The notes: generated by a model from the letters alone, not told the origin. Shown: positions 1 through 9,998, counted from the first letter of the stretch. The stretch: 64,000 bases of DNA from Pegoplata infirma (GCA_963921195.1 OY992536.1:105178778-105242777), one strand, 5' to 3'. Program-made: numbers and translations.

Positions 1-1263
1 TTATAGATGATCAGAATTGCCAAATGTGCTTCTTGAAAAAACTTCTGTGGAAACATAGAAGACGTTTCTGAGGCATCCAGGCTGCGCAAAGTTTTGGCTT
101 CTTCATCTTGCACCCCGGGATACCTGAAAGATCCTAATGGGGTGTGGTCTTCCTCCAGTGGGGAGTCGCTAGATCTCACACGCATTTACCGGGAAATTCC
201 ATGACGCCGTTTCAAGCTTTGGAACGTTCTGAAGCACAAGCATATGAAATTGCTTCGGAAATATAAAATATGCCGACATCAATCTGGGCGATTAAAAGCT
301 TCAGGCCCTATAAATCCCCTGGACCTGATGGTATATTCCCGGCAGAGATACAGCAAGTGTCGGACTATATAGCCCCTTGGCTGTAAAATCTATACACAGC
401 ATGCATCAACTGGTCGTATATTCCTTTAAAATGGAGGGATACCAGAGTCGTCTTTATCCCGAAGGCTAGGAAAAATTCCCACACAGCTCCGAAGGTTTTC
501 AGACCAATTACTTTGTCTTCTTTTGTTAAAGACAACGGAACGAATGATAGACTCATATTTGCGTAGAGTGATTGACCCGAGGTTGCTTTCGAGAAGGCAA
601 CATGCATACAGCAAGGGTAAATCAAAGGAAACAGCTCTTCATGAGCTCGTCGGTACTATCGAGAGATCGAGGCTGCACGAACAAGTGGGCTTTGGATTCT
701 ATTCGGAGGAACTTGTGTTGAGCCTGGTTCGAAGATTGCCGGATCATTGCAGTGTTTAGCAGGCAGAGATGCTGGCAATAAAGGAAGTGGCTGACTGGTT
801 GAGCTGCAATGTATTGTCTACAACTGTAGCCAACATCTATTCTGACAGTCAATCCGCGGTCAAGTCACTGGAGTCAATGTTTCTGATAACAAGATCTGCC
901 CTTAACTGCCGCAAGTCTTCAACAGAGATGACCAAGCAGTTTGACATACGACTCATATGGATCCCAGGACACAGAGACATTCCAGGGAATTGCAATGATG
1001 ATGAGCTTGCAAGACTGGGAACAACCATACAGGTTCTAACAGAACTGGAATGAGTTGGTATGCCTCTAGAAACTTGCAATCATCTTTCTGATTTGTCGGA
1101 TGTCAAAATTCAATATCTAAGGAGTTTCATAAGAAGCTCAAATTGGTTTAACGACAGGGACTAGTAGGGAAACCTATTACAGTCCCGTTATATCACAATA
1201 GACCTCGGAGTCTACATGTATTGACTTAAAAAGTCAGCAGCCACTTACAACCTAACCTAACCT
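1..1263 (+). mobile_element. Degenerate non-LTR retrotransposon: linker, reverse transcriptase and RNase H remnants
   Basis: This is the decayed 3' half of a LINE-like element. Positions 1-120 carry the end of the linker between endonuclease and RT. A short RT block with the motif FRPYKSPGPDG lies near 299-331, and further RT sequence (SYLRRVIDPRLL, KGKSKETALHELV) at 540-675, separated by stops and frameshifts. An RNase H domain follows at 769-1053 with DSQSAVK and WIPGHRDIPGN motifs, the latter leading into an acidic DDELAR. An RNase H after RT places it in the I/R1/LOA group rather than Jockey or CR1 (family knowledge). The 3' end is a short CCTAA repeat at 1249-1263 with no poly(A). It aligns with 25787-27033. 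Not functional. Confidence 0.85.
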
Positions 1264-1532
1264 GCACTTACAACCGGGGATTAGAAAATGGATTTTTTTC
1301 GGCCCATCCCTTTATGCGGGCGTGGATATTAATTTTTTTTAAATAATGACTAAATTGTATAACTTAAGCGCAAAAAGTAGAATAAACGACTTTTTTAACA
1401 TAAACCGGTAGGGGGAAGTGACCTCAATCCCCCGCCACAAAAAAGACCCTTCATATATATTTTTTTTAATTTTTTTACGTGTTGCAGGTATCAAAAATTC
1501 GGCACAGCCGTATTTGTGTTGCCATCTTTTTT
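1264..1532 (+). mobile_element. Helitron-like (HINE/mini-me type C) 3' fragment
   Basis: The text resembles the 3' half of the elements at 34972-37110 and 38819-39499: the 'cggcccatccctttatg' block, 'gcgcaaaaag', a run of C before 'gcc', then the terminal hairpin ATTCGGCACAGCCG at about 1498-1512. The 5' part with the (GTCY)n tract is missing, so this is a truncated copy next to the non-LTR tail. The same fragment is at 27034-27303. Confidence 0.6.
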
Positions 1533-1545
1533 ATGTATTAACAGT

Positions 1546-2341
1546 GTTTAGGTTTTGTAAAAATTGTGACAAAATCGGGTAATGGCATTTCATTCCACTT
1601 TATTTAAGTCATAACACGAAAATCCTACATGCCCCCGTTTTCGAGTTATTGCTAAATAATAACACTGTTCGATAATAAAAACCTCCCAGCGAAATATTCA
1701 ACAGTATCATAGGGATTTTGCTCTCCTGATTTTTTTGAGATATTCGCTGTTAAAAAGCAACAACATCAATAATTTATCACTCTTGGGGATCCACTGTTAC
1801 ATATTCTTACGTTGCTTCCAAAAAATAGGACTTGATTTCATATAAATTGTACCTTCTGATTTCAAAACGGCAATCCAAATTTTTCTAGCATGTTCCGTTT
1901 TCGAGATATTCGCGTTTGAGATTTTCGCGTGAAAAATTTTTGAACGCGAATGTCTCGAAAACGGAAAATGCTAGAAAAATTTGGATTTTGGAATCAGGAG
2001 GTTCATTTTATATGAAATCAAGCCCTAATTCCTGGAAGAATAAGTAACACTGACCACTAAAAGTGCGAAATTATTGTTTTTGAATTTTAAACAGCGATTA
2101 TATGAAAAACGGTAGGTGCTAGAAAAATTTGAATGGCTGATTTGAAATCAGAAGAGCAAAACTAAAAGAATCAGTTGGATATTTCACTGGGAGGTTTTTG
2201 TTGTCGAACAGTGTAATTATTTAGCAATAACTCGATAACAGGAACATCTAGGATTTTCGTGTTAACGGTTTTTAAAACTGTAAATAAAGACGAATGAAAT
2301 GCCATTACCCGATTTTTTCCCCATTTTAACAAAACCTAAAC
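1546..2341. repeat. Foldback (long inverted repeat) element
   Basis: Both ends share GTTTAGGTTTTGT (1546-1558, and inverted at 2329-2341). The arms run inward through matching blocks such as 'atcgggtaatggcattt', 'cctcccagcgaaatattcaac' and 'gctagaaaaatttg' and meet near 1930-1950 around 'cgcgtttgagattttcgcg'. No ORF is supported. The right-copy version spans 28373-30456, where another element interrupts it. Superfamily unknown. Confidence 0.75.
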
Positions 2342-2589
2342 TTGCTTGAAGGGCTGTAGGCAAAATCGCCCAAAGAAAAATGGCCCAAAAAAGAAAACGA
2401 AAATTCGCCCAAAAATTTTTCATACAAATTTGGGTCATATTTCATATGAAAAGTTACCCAACATTTTTGGGCAAATTTTCATAGTTTTTGGGCAAAATTT
2501 CGAAATTAAAAATTGGGTGATTTTTCATTACGAAAAATTACCCAAAAATTATATATGAAAAATTGCCCAATTTTATTTTGGTTTTATTT

Positions 2590-3580
2590 TTTGTCAAAAT
2601 CTTAAAATGTCAAAACTGAAATATGTATGTCACAATAAATCAGTATATTATTATTTTTAGAAACAGAAAACGCTTATCGTGTTTTTTTTTTTTTGTAAAT
2701 TATGTATTGAACTAACCAAGAATAAACTGAAGTAAAACCGTTCCGTTGTTACTAACATACAAAGGCTTTGGTGGGAATCTGTTATAAGTTTGAAAGTTTT
2801 ACGACGAATAATGAAAATTTTATTTTTCAGTAATAACATAAAAACAAAATACAAATTGAAAACATAATATTTTGGAAACAAAAATTATATACAAAGTATA
2901 AGTTATGGGTGTTCACTCTTATCCTTCAACACCCCCACTAGATTGAACACCTATGCACATAAGATCACAACAATGAGAATGCTTCAATCTTGACCATGGC
3001 TTTGTCAGAACGTCTGCAACCATTTCTTTAGTATTAAGGTATTCAATAACGACTTTCTTTTTTTTTAACAAGTGAGTTCTTCCTTCTTCTTCTAGCCTTT
3101 TTAAAGCGTTCTTTGTGCTTACTTTCAAGCGCCTGCTTTACAGTTTTTGGTTCTCCTTCTTTACATACCACATGACATTCATAACCATATCTTTGTACTG
3201 GTTTAGAAACTCTTGATGATCTTCTAATGGCTTGTGGTGATGTGATTCCAGCATCAGATGAACTAGGTAGACCACTTTCAGAATCAAACCCCTCAAATAG
3301 TGTTACGTCAGTTTCATCCGAGAAATATTCTGATTCATTAAAATGTTCACTTTCATTACCTTCTATTATTTCCGAATTAACAGCACTTGGATTTGTAGCA
3401 TCTTCTGAATTATTAACGTTTTCACTTTCGTTACCTTCTGTCATTTCCGAATTTACAGCACTTGAGTTTATAGCATCTTCTGAATGTATATCACTTGCAT
3501 CATCAATTGGACCATCAATAGTATCATCAATTTCATCAACCATTTCAAGTATAAATTATGGGTGTTCACTCTTATCCTTC
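2590..3580 (-). pseudogene. Internally deleted Ty1/copia retrotransposon relic inside the TIR element
   Basis: On the minus strand, 3543-3043 encodes an acidic linker followed by IRRSSRVSKPVQRYGYE, typical of the region between integrase and RT in copia polyproteins. Overlapping in another frame, 3128-2919 encodes the polyprotein C-terminus with VIEYLNTKEMVADVLTKPW, the end of copia RNase H. Almost all RT and RNase H between them is missing. A purine-rich tract precedes a putative 3' LTR start (TGTTGAAGGATAAGAG, minus strand from about 2932). The same LTR start recurs at 3580-3546 directly before the coding block, so the 5' LTR is cut to about 40 bp. The outer end (about 2590) is a guess. Non-functional. 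Confidence 0.7.
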
Positions 3581-3642
3581 AACAGAATCGAACCCAAAAC
3601 CCCTGCTCTTACTTGCAGATTACCACGCTATCTATCGCAGCG
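3581..3642 (-). other. tRNA-like sequence abutting the copia LTR
   Basis: Read on the minus strand there is a D-arm-like 'tagcgtggtaa' and, about 26 nt later, a B-box/T-arm-like GGGTTCGATTC ending exactly where the copia LTR begins. No complete cloverleaf can be folded by eye. It could be the head of a tRNA-derived SINE or chance. Confidence 0.3.
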
Positions 3643-3698
3643 CAGTAGAAAATCAAAAGTAATGAATTTAAAAACAGTATGCAACTCCGATGAAAGTT

Positions 3699-3786
3699 CC
3701 GCAGGCGAAAAATTTTACCAACAAATTTTAACAAAAAATCGCGCGATTTTTTGTTAAAATTTGTTGGTAAAATTTTTCGCCTGCGG
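3699..3786. repeat. 88-bp perfect palindrome
   Basis: Two 44-nt arms, 3699-3742 and 3743-3786, are exact reverse complements with no spacer, centred on GCGC. Each arm carries GCAGGCGAAAAATTTTACC. It lies in the left-copy-only TIR element and could extrude as a cruciform or be a tiny MITE. Confidence 0.95.
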
Positions 3787-4841
3787 CGCTTTGATCGAAA
3801 TTAATTACAATTTTTTTTTATTTCGTTAAAATTTAAGTTTCACACTTAAAACTTTTACATCAATTACTTACGGATTTTACGGGTTGTATTCTCAAAACAA
3901 CGATCTATAAAAATAAATAATAAACACGTAACCAATAGTCTTATCTTAAAAGTTTTTGCCTTTTTCTTAAAATGATTCTGCGTAACCGGCCTTCGGCCGG
4001 GCTTAGTGATTACAAACTCCATGCCTTAGACCCACCCTCTCCGCAAAAGAAAGTTTTCTGTGTAGTATGTGCTTTGGAAAAAATGTGTTAGAAAAAATAT
4101 TTTTTTATTTTGGGCCATTTTTCATTTCGTTTTTGGGCTATTTTTCGTTAATTTTGGGCGAAGTTTCGTATTTTTCTTTTTGGGCCATTTTTCATATTTT
4201 TTGGGCGATTTTGCATTTGGGCGATTTTTCATAAAGTTTTTTGGGCGATTTTTCTTTGGGCGATTTTGCCTACAGCCGCTTGAAGAGGGCTGTGAGTCAA
4301 CAAAAATATTTTTTTTTTTTGGGTTTGTCAGTTAAAGCATAGCACTCTGTTCGATTTCACGGGAAAAATCTGTCACACTCCATATAAAAACAATTCGAGA
4401 AAATTAAATTCGACTTGGCCGAATCTATGAATACCCTCCACAATGCCCTTTTTAAGTGATAGTCAATTTTCTAACGTGAAAAAAATAACATTTTTGATTA
4501 GAAATATTTTATTTTGTGTAAAACAATTTTTTTTTAATAATTTTTGAAAACCCGGCTAAAAATAAGTGTATATGTTCATATATGCTTATGTATCGATCTT
4601 TATATGATCATATATGACATATATGGAAACATATATGTAACCATATATGCAAGAAACGATCCCATATATGTGGTCGTATATGAAATATGTGCCATATATG
4701 ATATCATATATGGAACCATATATGATATCATATATGGAACCATGTATTTTATCATAAAATGTTAAATCATAGTACATGTGTATGCAAATTTGAACCAGAA
4801 TTACAAAATAAAAGTTTTTTACGAAAAAAATTTTGGAAAAG

Positions 4842-4900
4842 GTAAGTTTTCATTAACATGTACTTAGAATTTTAAAATCATTTGTGTTAATTTTTTCCAG
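4842..4900 (+). other. Intron-like cassette 1 (59 bp) inside the 2.7-kb element
   Basis: A GTAAGT donor after 'ttttggaaaag' and a TTTTTTCCAG acceptor before 'ttcatcgt' bound a 59-bp AT-rich stretch, the usual size of a short fly intron. The flanks read through as ILEK|FIVISIS if spliced. It resembles a captured gene fragment; transcription is not known. Confidence 0.4.
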
Positions 4901-4959
4901 TTCATCGTAATAAGTATAAGCGTGGACTTTTTTATCCAAAACAAGATCATGTTTAAAAT

Positions 4960-6110
4960 GAGTAAATGTATGTCGCAAATACAATATTATTGAGTACTTT
5001 GATGTTGAATAAAATTAAACTACGCAGCTTCGTTAATCTCGTGCAACTATGTGGAGAGGGAATATGCACCACCATTATGTTTTCACTACTATTGAAATAC
5101 TACAAACTATTTTGGAATCCCTTACCCCCAGTTTCTGTATTACAGAAACTGGGGGTTAATGTCGCCATAGCAAATTGGAAATGAAAAGACCGTATAAGCA
5201 GTTTTGAGGCCGAGTTACGATAATCTTTCTCAACTTGGAGAAGAGGACATTTGCACCACCAGAACGGAGAGGGCATAACGTTATCACTACGGTTCCAACA
5301 CTAAGTACAAACTATTTTGAAAACGCTTACTTTAGCCATAGCAAATCGAAATGAAATTACCTTCTTTTCAGTCAGATCAGTTTTAAGGTTGAGTAACGAT
5401 TTGGGAAGGACAACGTTTTACTTATAATTACAAGAAATGTGTCAATAAGCGAAAGTGACAACCTGGCACATTCTCGCCATGATGTAAATTTACATAAAAA
5501 AAATTTTGGAAAAGGTAAGCTTTCATTAATATGTATTTGAATTTTAAAATCATGTTTTAATTTTTTCCAGTTCATCGTCATAACAAGTATAAGCGTTAAC
5601 ATTTTATTCCAAAACAAGATCATTGCAATACTGCAAACTATTTTAAAAACCATTAATGTCGCCATAGCAAATTAGAAAGATCGTGTAAGCAGATTTAAGG
5701 CCGAGTTAAGTTAAGCTCACTCAACTTGAAGAAGAGGACATATGCACCACCAGAATATTATCACTACGATTCCAACACTATAAATTATTTTGAAATCACA
5801 TACTGTCGCCATAGTAAATTGGAAATGGAAACAACGTATAAGTTTGGAGGCCGAGTTACTATTTAAAGAAAATTCAACCATGAGGAGCTACGTTAAGCTC
5901 GCTCAAGAAGGAGGAGAGTGCATATGCACCACCATAACGTTATCACTACGGTTCCAACACTACAAACTATTTAAAAATTGCTTACTGTCGTCATAGAAAA
6001 TCGAAATGAAAAAACGTAGGATCAGTTTTTACTTACAATCACAAGAAAGCTGTCAATTAGCGAAAGTGACAACCTGGCACATTGTTGCCCTGAGTAAGTA
6101 AGTAAAAATA
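4960..6110 (+). repeat. Degenerate tandem repeats of about 170-190 bp within the 2.7-kb element
   Basis: The block 'tgcaccacca' recurs near 5066, 5251, 5742 and 5927. 'gtcgccatagcaaattgg' or close variants recur near 5161, 5333, 5647, 5806 and 5984. 'ggccgagtta' and 'ggttccaacact' recur between them. Units are unequal and diverged, and a larger repeat re-uses the intron-like cassette. No ORF runs through. Confidence 0.65.
5515..5570 (+). other. Intron-like cassette 2 (56 bp), duplicate of cassette 1
   Basis: The same arrangement as 4842-4900: 'attttggaaaag', GTAAGC donor, TTTTTTCCAG acceptor and 'ttcatcgtcataa', with several substitutions and small indels between the two. Both splice-like ends are kept. 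Confidence 0.4.
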
Positions 6111-8007
6111 GTTTCTTATCCCTATCCTTCAAATATCGTTTCACACATAACCCAGAAAGATAAAATACATACTTCTAAATATATTGCTTTTAATCGAACT
6201 CTTAAGTAATTATTGGCCTACTAAAAATTTTGAGTAAAAAACATGCATTTAGTAGTAGCAAGTTCTTTTTTCTGGAATAAAAAAGGAATATGGAATAATA
6301 TTTAATATTTTATCAGATGGAGTTCTGAAAGGCAATATATCTTTCCGTAAAATGCATTCATGGCCTTAAGCATCCCATGGTCCTTACAAAATGCACTCCA
6401 TTAACATGTATGTATCTAGCAGTATTAAGACAATCTTTAAAGGTACATGGTTGTTTCGTTAAATGATATTCGTGTTATCATTAACCCATTAGCACCAAAT
6501 GCTGTTGTTGGTAATAATTCAATACAATAAAAATTCTAGAAATATCTTATATACATACTAATATTATTTTATATCTATTTTTTTTAGATTTTTACTTTTT
6601 TAACAAAAACGCTAAGTCTGAAGATAATCGAAATTAACACTAAAACAAGAAAACACAAAGGAAGTCATCGTTCCTGTAATAAGCCCTTTGTTCCCATCTT
6701 TCGTAATTGATATCAATCGAAAGACTTGATATATTAGATATTTTATGTTCAATTTATTTTTTTTAAATATCAAAATGTATTCTCGTATCTATAAGTTTAA
6801 TTATATATTTTTATATGGTCACCAAAAATGCAAATGATAGTAACTAAATAATCAAAATCATCAAACTAAAGGTGTCCATTAAAATATATGAAAAACACCA
6901 GTAATGAATAAAAAAAATATTTTTTATTTTTAATTATACTTACGTACATCGTTTGCAATTCTGGTGAATATATACATAATAATCGATTACATATAGTTTA
7001 AGATGAAAAAATAAATAAAAAATATTAAAAATAATGTAAAAGAAATTAAAAACAACATCATATATGATCCAATATATGATTCAATATATGATCCAATATA
7101 TGATTCAATATATGATCACATATATTGGATCATATATGATCGTGTCTTATATAAGCGCCAATTTTGGAATATGTTCATATATGAGCCCATATTTGATACT
7201 ATATATGATACTGTATATGGTCTCATATATGATATCATATTTGATGATATACAACATTTTTAGCCGGGAAACAAAATAATTTACAAAATTGTTTTTTGAG
7301 TGTAAATTTTTTTTTGAGTGTAAAATTTTTTTTCGACTATATTTTTTCTTTAGTGTAAAAATATTTTAAGTGACAAAAATACGTTGTAAAATATTTTTGT
7401 CACTTAGCAATGTTTTTAACGGGTATTCAACACGTGAATTTTAAGTGAAACTAATCTGAAATTCACGGTTTTACTAATAACTTTTGAACCACTAAACCGA
7501 TTTGGCTGAAGTTCAATACGAACCAGACAAGGGGAAACGAAAAATATATATGCCAAGGTTCAGCATCCTCAGAATTGTTTTTCGAAAGTTAGCGTGTTTG
7601 TTATCTCATAAATTCATGAAAAATCCTTGCCGAAATTCAGTCTTTGCTCATAACTTTTGAACCACTGGAACGATTTCGCTGGATTGCAATACCAACCTGA
7701 CCAGGTAAATGCCCAACATACATGCCAAACTTCAGGAGCCTCCGTAAAGTCTTTCAAAAGTTAGCGTGTTTTCAACAGACGAACGGACGGACAGAGGGAC
7801 GGACGGACATCGCTAGATCGTCTTAAAATCGATCGAGGATCATGAATATATATACTTTATGGGGTCCTAGACGAATATTTCGAGGTGTTACAAACGGAAT
7901 GACAAACTTATATACACCCTCTATCACTAAGTGGAGGGTATAAAAAATAAATTTTGGCAAAGCCCGGAATTATAGGAAAATTGTTAAATGAAGTTTTCAC
8001 GCATTTT

Positions 8008-9394
8008 TATACCCTACACTAGAGATGGGCACATGAGCAGATTAGAGCGTGATTCACGCGTGATTGTGACTGAATTCAATTTTACTCACGTGATTGTTAG
8101 TGAGTGTGAGTGGAGAAAAAAATTGCGTGAGTGAGTGTGCGTGAGTAAGATTTTTGCGTGAGTGAGTGTGCGTGAGCCAATTTTTTTGCGTGAGTTTGCG
8201 TGATTTATTTTCGCTTCACATTTCCTTTCGTACCAAAAAAAGCAACAAAACAATTGTAAAATTTGGCTTAACTGATGATTTTGTCCTGAAAAAGGCAAAA
8301 AAAAATTTAAAATTTCGCTGAACTTTAAGTTCTGCTGAAAATTTTAAAAGATTTTTGAAATTTTAGTTTTTGAATTTTTTTTTTTTTATGAATAAGAGTT
8401 TCGTGAGTGTGAGTCAACGTGAGTGTGAGTGAAGCTTGCGTGAGTACACGTGAGTGTGAGTTGTATTTAATTTACTAACGTGATTGTGAGTGAGTGTGAG
8501 TAGAAAAAATGTGTTCGTGAGTGAGTGTGCGTGATTCAAAAATTCCTGTCGTGAGCGTGAGTGAGTGTGAGACAAAAATAACTCATGCGCCCATCTCTAC
8601 CCTACACCACACTGTGGCACAGGGTATAATGAGTTTGTGCTGATGTTGGTAACTATCCGAAATATTGGCCCTAGACCCACTTTTAAGTATACCGATCGAC
8701 TTAGAATCACTTTTTGAGTCGATTTAGCGATGTCCGTCCGTCCGTCTGTCTGTCCATGTAAACGGTGTAAACACGATACAGGTCGCAATTTTTAATCAAT
8801 TGACTTGAAATTTGAAACTTAAGCTCTTTTGGCCGAAGGACGAAGCCTATTGAAATTGAAAAAAATCGGTCCATATTTAGACCTAGGTTAGGGGTGGCGG
8901 AGCTCAAAATTTTGAACTCCTCGCATAGACCGGCTGGTCCATAGCAAATAATAATAATATTTAGACCTAGTAGCCGTATTATAATAGGTATCTTCTCGAA
9001 ATTTGACAGGTAAACGTGTTTTATCTTCAAAAATCACCATTCCGAATTTTAAAGAAATCGAACCAGTTCTTCTTGTAGCCCCCATACAAACCACCTTCCC
9101 GATTTTAACATAAATCTCTCAAATTTCATGAAAATAGGAAATATTTAATTAAAATTCTGTTTGTGTATGTTAAACGCTTACTTTAATAACCTTATCAAAT
9201 CTGATTATCATCGGACAATTTTTGGACTTAGAACTCAGTTGAAGCGGTTTATTGTCAACAAAAAGAAGCCTATCCCACTCAAATTTGAGTAGTGAGTGCT
9301 TTTTACACTTATTAAAAATTTGACAAAATATAGATCTAATCAGTCCATGTTTGACATTGAGACCCATTTTCCGGGAAACTCTGGTGTAGGGTAT
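8008..9394 (+). mobile_element. Helitron-like (HINE/mini-me type B), 3'-truncated, left copy
   Basis: It starts 'tataccctacac' and resumes after a hAT MITE with 'cacactgtggcacagggtata'. A (GTCC)n/(GTCT)n tract lies at 8731-8754, and it continues through the 'ttcttcttgtagcccccatacaaacc' block to 'ctggtgtagggtat' (9381-9393). The type-B terminal hairpin (GGTCGGTCTTGACCGAC) present at 33519-33535 in the right copy is missing here, because about 950 bp are absent from this copy. Short ORFs in it are not genes. Confidence 0.7.
8012..8607. mobile_element. hAT-type MITE rich in GTGAGT repeats, with 8-bp TSD
   Basis: The element is 8020-8599, with termini TAGAGATGGGC...CATGAG inverted at the other end, and the flanking direct repeat CCCTACAC at 8012-8019 and 8600-8607. 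An 8-bp TSD and YAGRGNTGG-type ends fit hAT. Both subterminal zones are arrays of GTGAGTGTGAGT-like repeats around an AT-rich core, probably transposase-binding sites. It interrupts the start of the type-B Helitron-like element. The ortholog at 32149-32709 shows it is shared by both copies. Confidence 0.85.
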
Positions 9395-9399
9395 TTTTA

Positions 9400-9663
9400 T
9401 GTCAAAAGTTGTTTATTTTTCATTGTTTTATTGCGATTTGAGGCGTTTAAAGTTGAAATGAAATTTTCACCGCAAAAAACAGAGTACTTAGCTTTAAGCA
9501 TACATAGTACGCTTTTTATTACGGTGAACATTTCACTTAAACTATAAACGCCCCAAATCGCAATAAAACATATAAACAACTTTTGACAATTATAAGAAAG
9601 AAATGATCATAACAAAACTGAAATGTCAATTTTTCACGACAATTTAAATTGTCTTGTATAATA
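9400..9663. repeat. Short foldback element, left arm truncated (left copy)
   Basis: Inverted blocks 'gtcaaaagttgttta...attgcgatttgaggcg' and 'cgccccaaatcgcaat...aaacaacttttgac' face each other around 9500. The outer 65 nt of the left arm, present at 34393-34457, are missing, matching a deletion that also removed the Helitron-like 3' end. The complete form is 34393-34731. Confidence 0.75.
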
Positions 9664-9906
9664 AAAATTCATGAAAACTTTTTTAACAATTTCCCTATAA
9701 TTCCTCGCGTTGCCATTTTTTTTTTATATGGAGTTTGACAGATTTTTTCCCGTGAAATCGACTTTCCAGACTCGCTAAAGTGTTTTCTTCCCTATCTTTT
9801 TCAATACATTTTTGATATCGCGAAAAAATGTGGAATTTTGAACCCCCTTAAATCTAACACAGTGGGTCACTTTTATGAGAGATAGGCGAAAACATGGAGC
9901 GATTTT

Positions 9907-9998
9907 TATACCCTCCAACTACAGTATGGGGGTATACTCACTTTGTCATTACGTGTGTAACGCATTGAAATATCGGTCAGCGTCCCCATAATGTATAT
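9907..9998 (+). mobile_element. Helitron-like (HINE/mini-me type C) 5' fragment
   Basis: Starts with the hairpin 'tataccctccaactacagtatgggggtata' and runs through 'gtgtgtaacgcattgaaatatcggtc' to 'ccccataatgtatat', where a foldback begins. In the right copy the same element continues to 37110, so the rest was lost or replaced here. Confidence 0.65.

Larger units (their letters stand above)
2344..4285. mobile_element. 1,926-bp TIR transposon with 8-bp TSD, present only in the left copy
   Basis: The element itself is 2352-4277. Both ends begin GGCTGTAGGCAAAATCGCCC, and the TIR continues for about 40 bp with few mismatches. It is flanked by the direct repeat GCTTGAAG (2344-2351 and 4278-4285), which occurs once at the empty site 30459-30466. 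Both subterminal regions contain many copies of a motif like TTTGGGCGATTTTTC, probably transposase-binding sites (inference). Inside are a copia relic, a tRNA-like stretch and a perfect palindrome, listed separately. No transposase is visible, so it is non-autonomous. The 8-bp TSD fits hAT, P or Merlin, but the GG terminus is not the usual hAT CAG/TAG. Confidence 0.85.
4551..7268. mobile_element. 2.7-kb non-autonomous DNA element with CCCGGCTAAAAAT termini, left copy only
   Basis: The ends are CCCGGCTAAAAAT (4551-4563) and its inverse ATTTTTAGCCGGG (7256-7268). The empty site is at about 31390-31394, where only a run of A is found; the TSD appears to be 2 nt (AA) but is ambiguous in the A-run. 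Both subterminal zones (about 4565-4765 and 7055-7250) are packed with ATATATGATC-like units in alternating orientation. The interior carries about 180-bp tandem repeats and two intron-like cassettes, listed separately. No transposase seen. 58548-58796 has related termini. Superfamily not identified. Confidence 0.75.
4390..7941 (-). mobile_element. Helitron-like (HINE/mini-me type A), interrupted by a 2.7-kb element
   Basis: Minus-strand copy of the family whose intact member is 27304-28358. Its 5' end is the 'tataccctccacttagtgatagaggg' hairpin (about 7941-7910), followed by a (GTCC)n tract (7812-7779, seen as GGAC on plus). Its 3' end is the hairpin ATTCGGCCAAGTCGAAT near 4404-4420. Short ATTCGGC-type terminal hairpins, no TIRs and no TSD are features of Helentron-associated elements (family knowledge). 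4551-7268 is a later insertion. No Rep/helicase ORF. Confidence 0.7.
4350..9790. repeat. Older palindromic element that hosts the Helitron-like/hAT nest (left copy)
   Basis: Left-arm pieces at 4355-4389 (GATTTCACGGGAAAAATCTG...) and 7942-8007 ('ggcaaagcccgg...gttttcacgcattttta') are inverted against 9664-9790 ('attcatgaaaac...gcgttgcc...cccgtgaaatcgac'). Helitron-like elements split the left arm at 4390-7941 and 8008-9394, and the centre holds the short foldback at 9400-9663. The right copy has the same base element at about 30530-34830, so it predates the split of the two copies. Confidence 0.6.

Noticed and set aside
1249..1263. Telomere repeat (CCTAA) tract
   Set aside because: Only two to four units at the 3' ends of non-LTR relics, not a telomere.
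2919..3543. Intact copia polyprotein or domesticated gene
   Set aside because: Most of RT and RNase H is deleted and the two parts are in different frames.
4544..4777. Tyr/Ile-rich ORFs over the ATATATG arrays (also 7064-7279)
   Set aside because: Translation of a simple subterminal repeat readable on both strands; not a protein gene.
8084..8580. CRISPR array or satellite from regularly spaced GTGAGT repeats
   Set aside because: Spacing is irregular, there are no unique spacers, and the repeats are bounded by hAT termini and TSDs.
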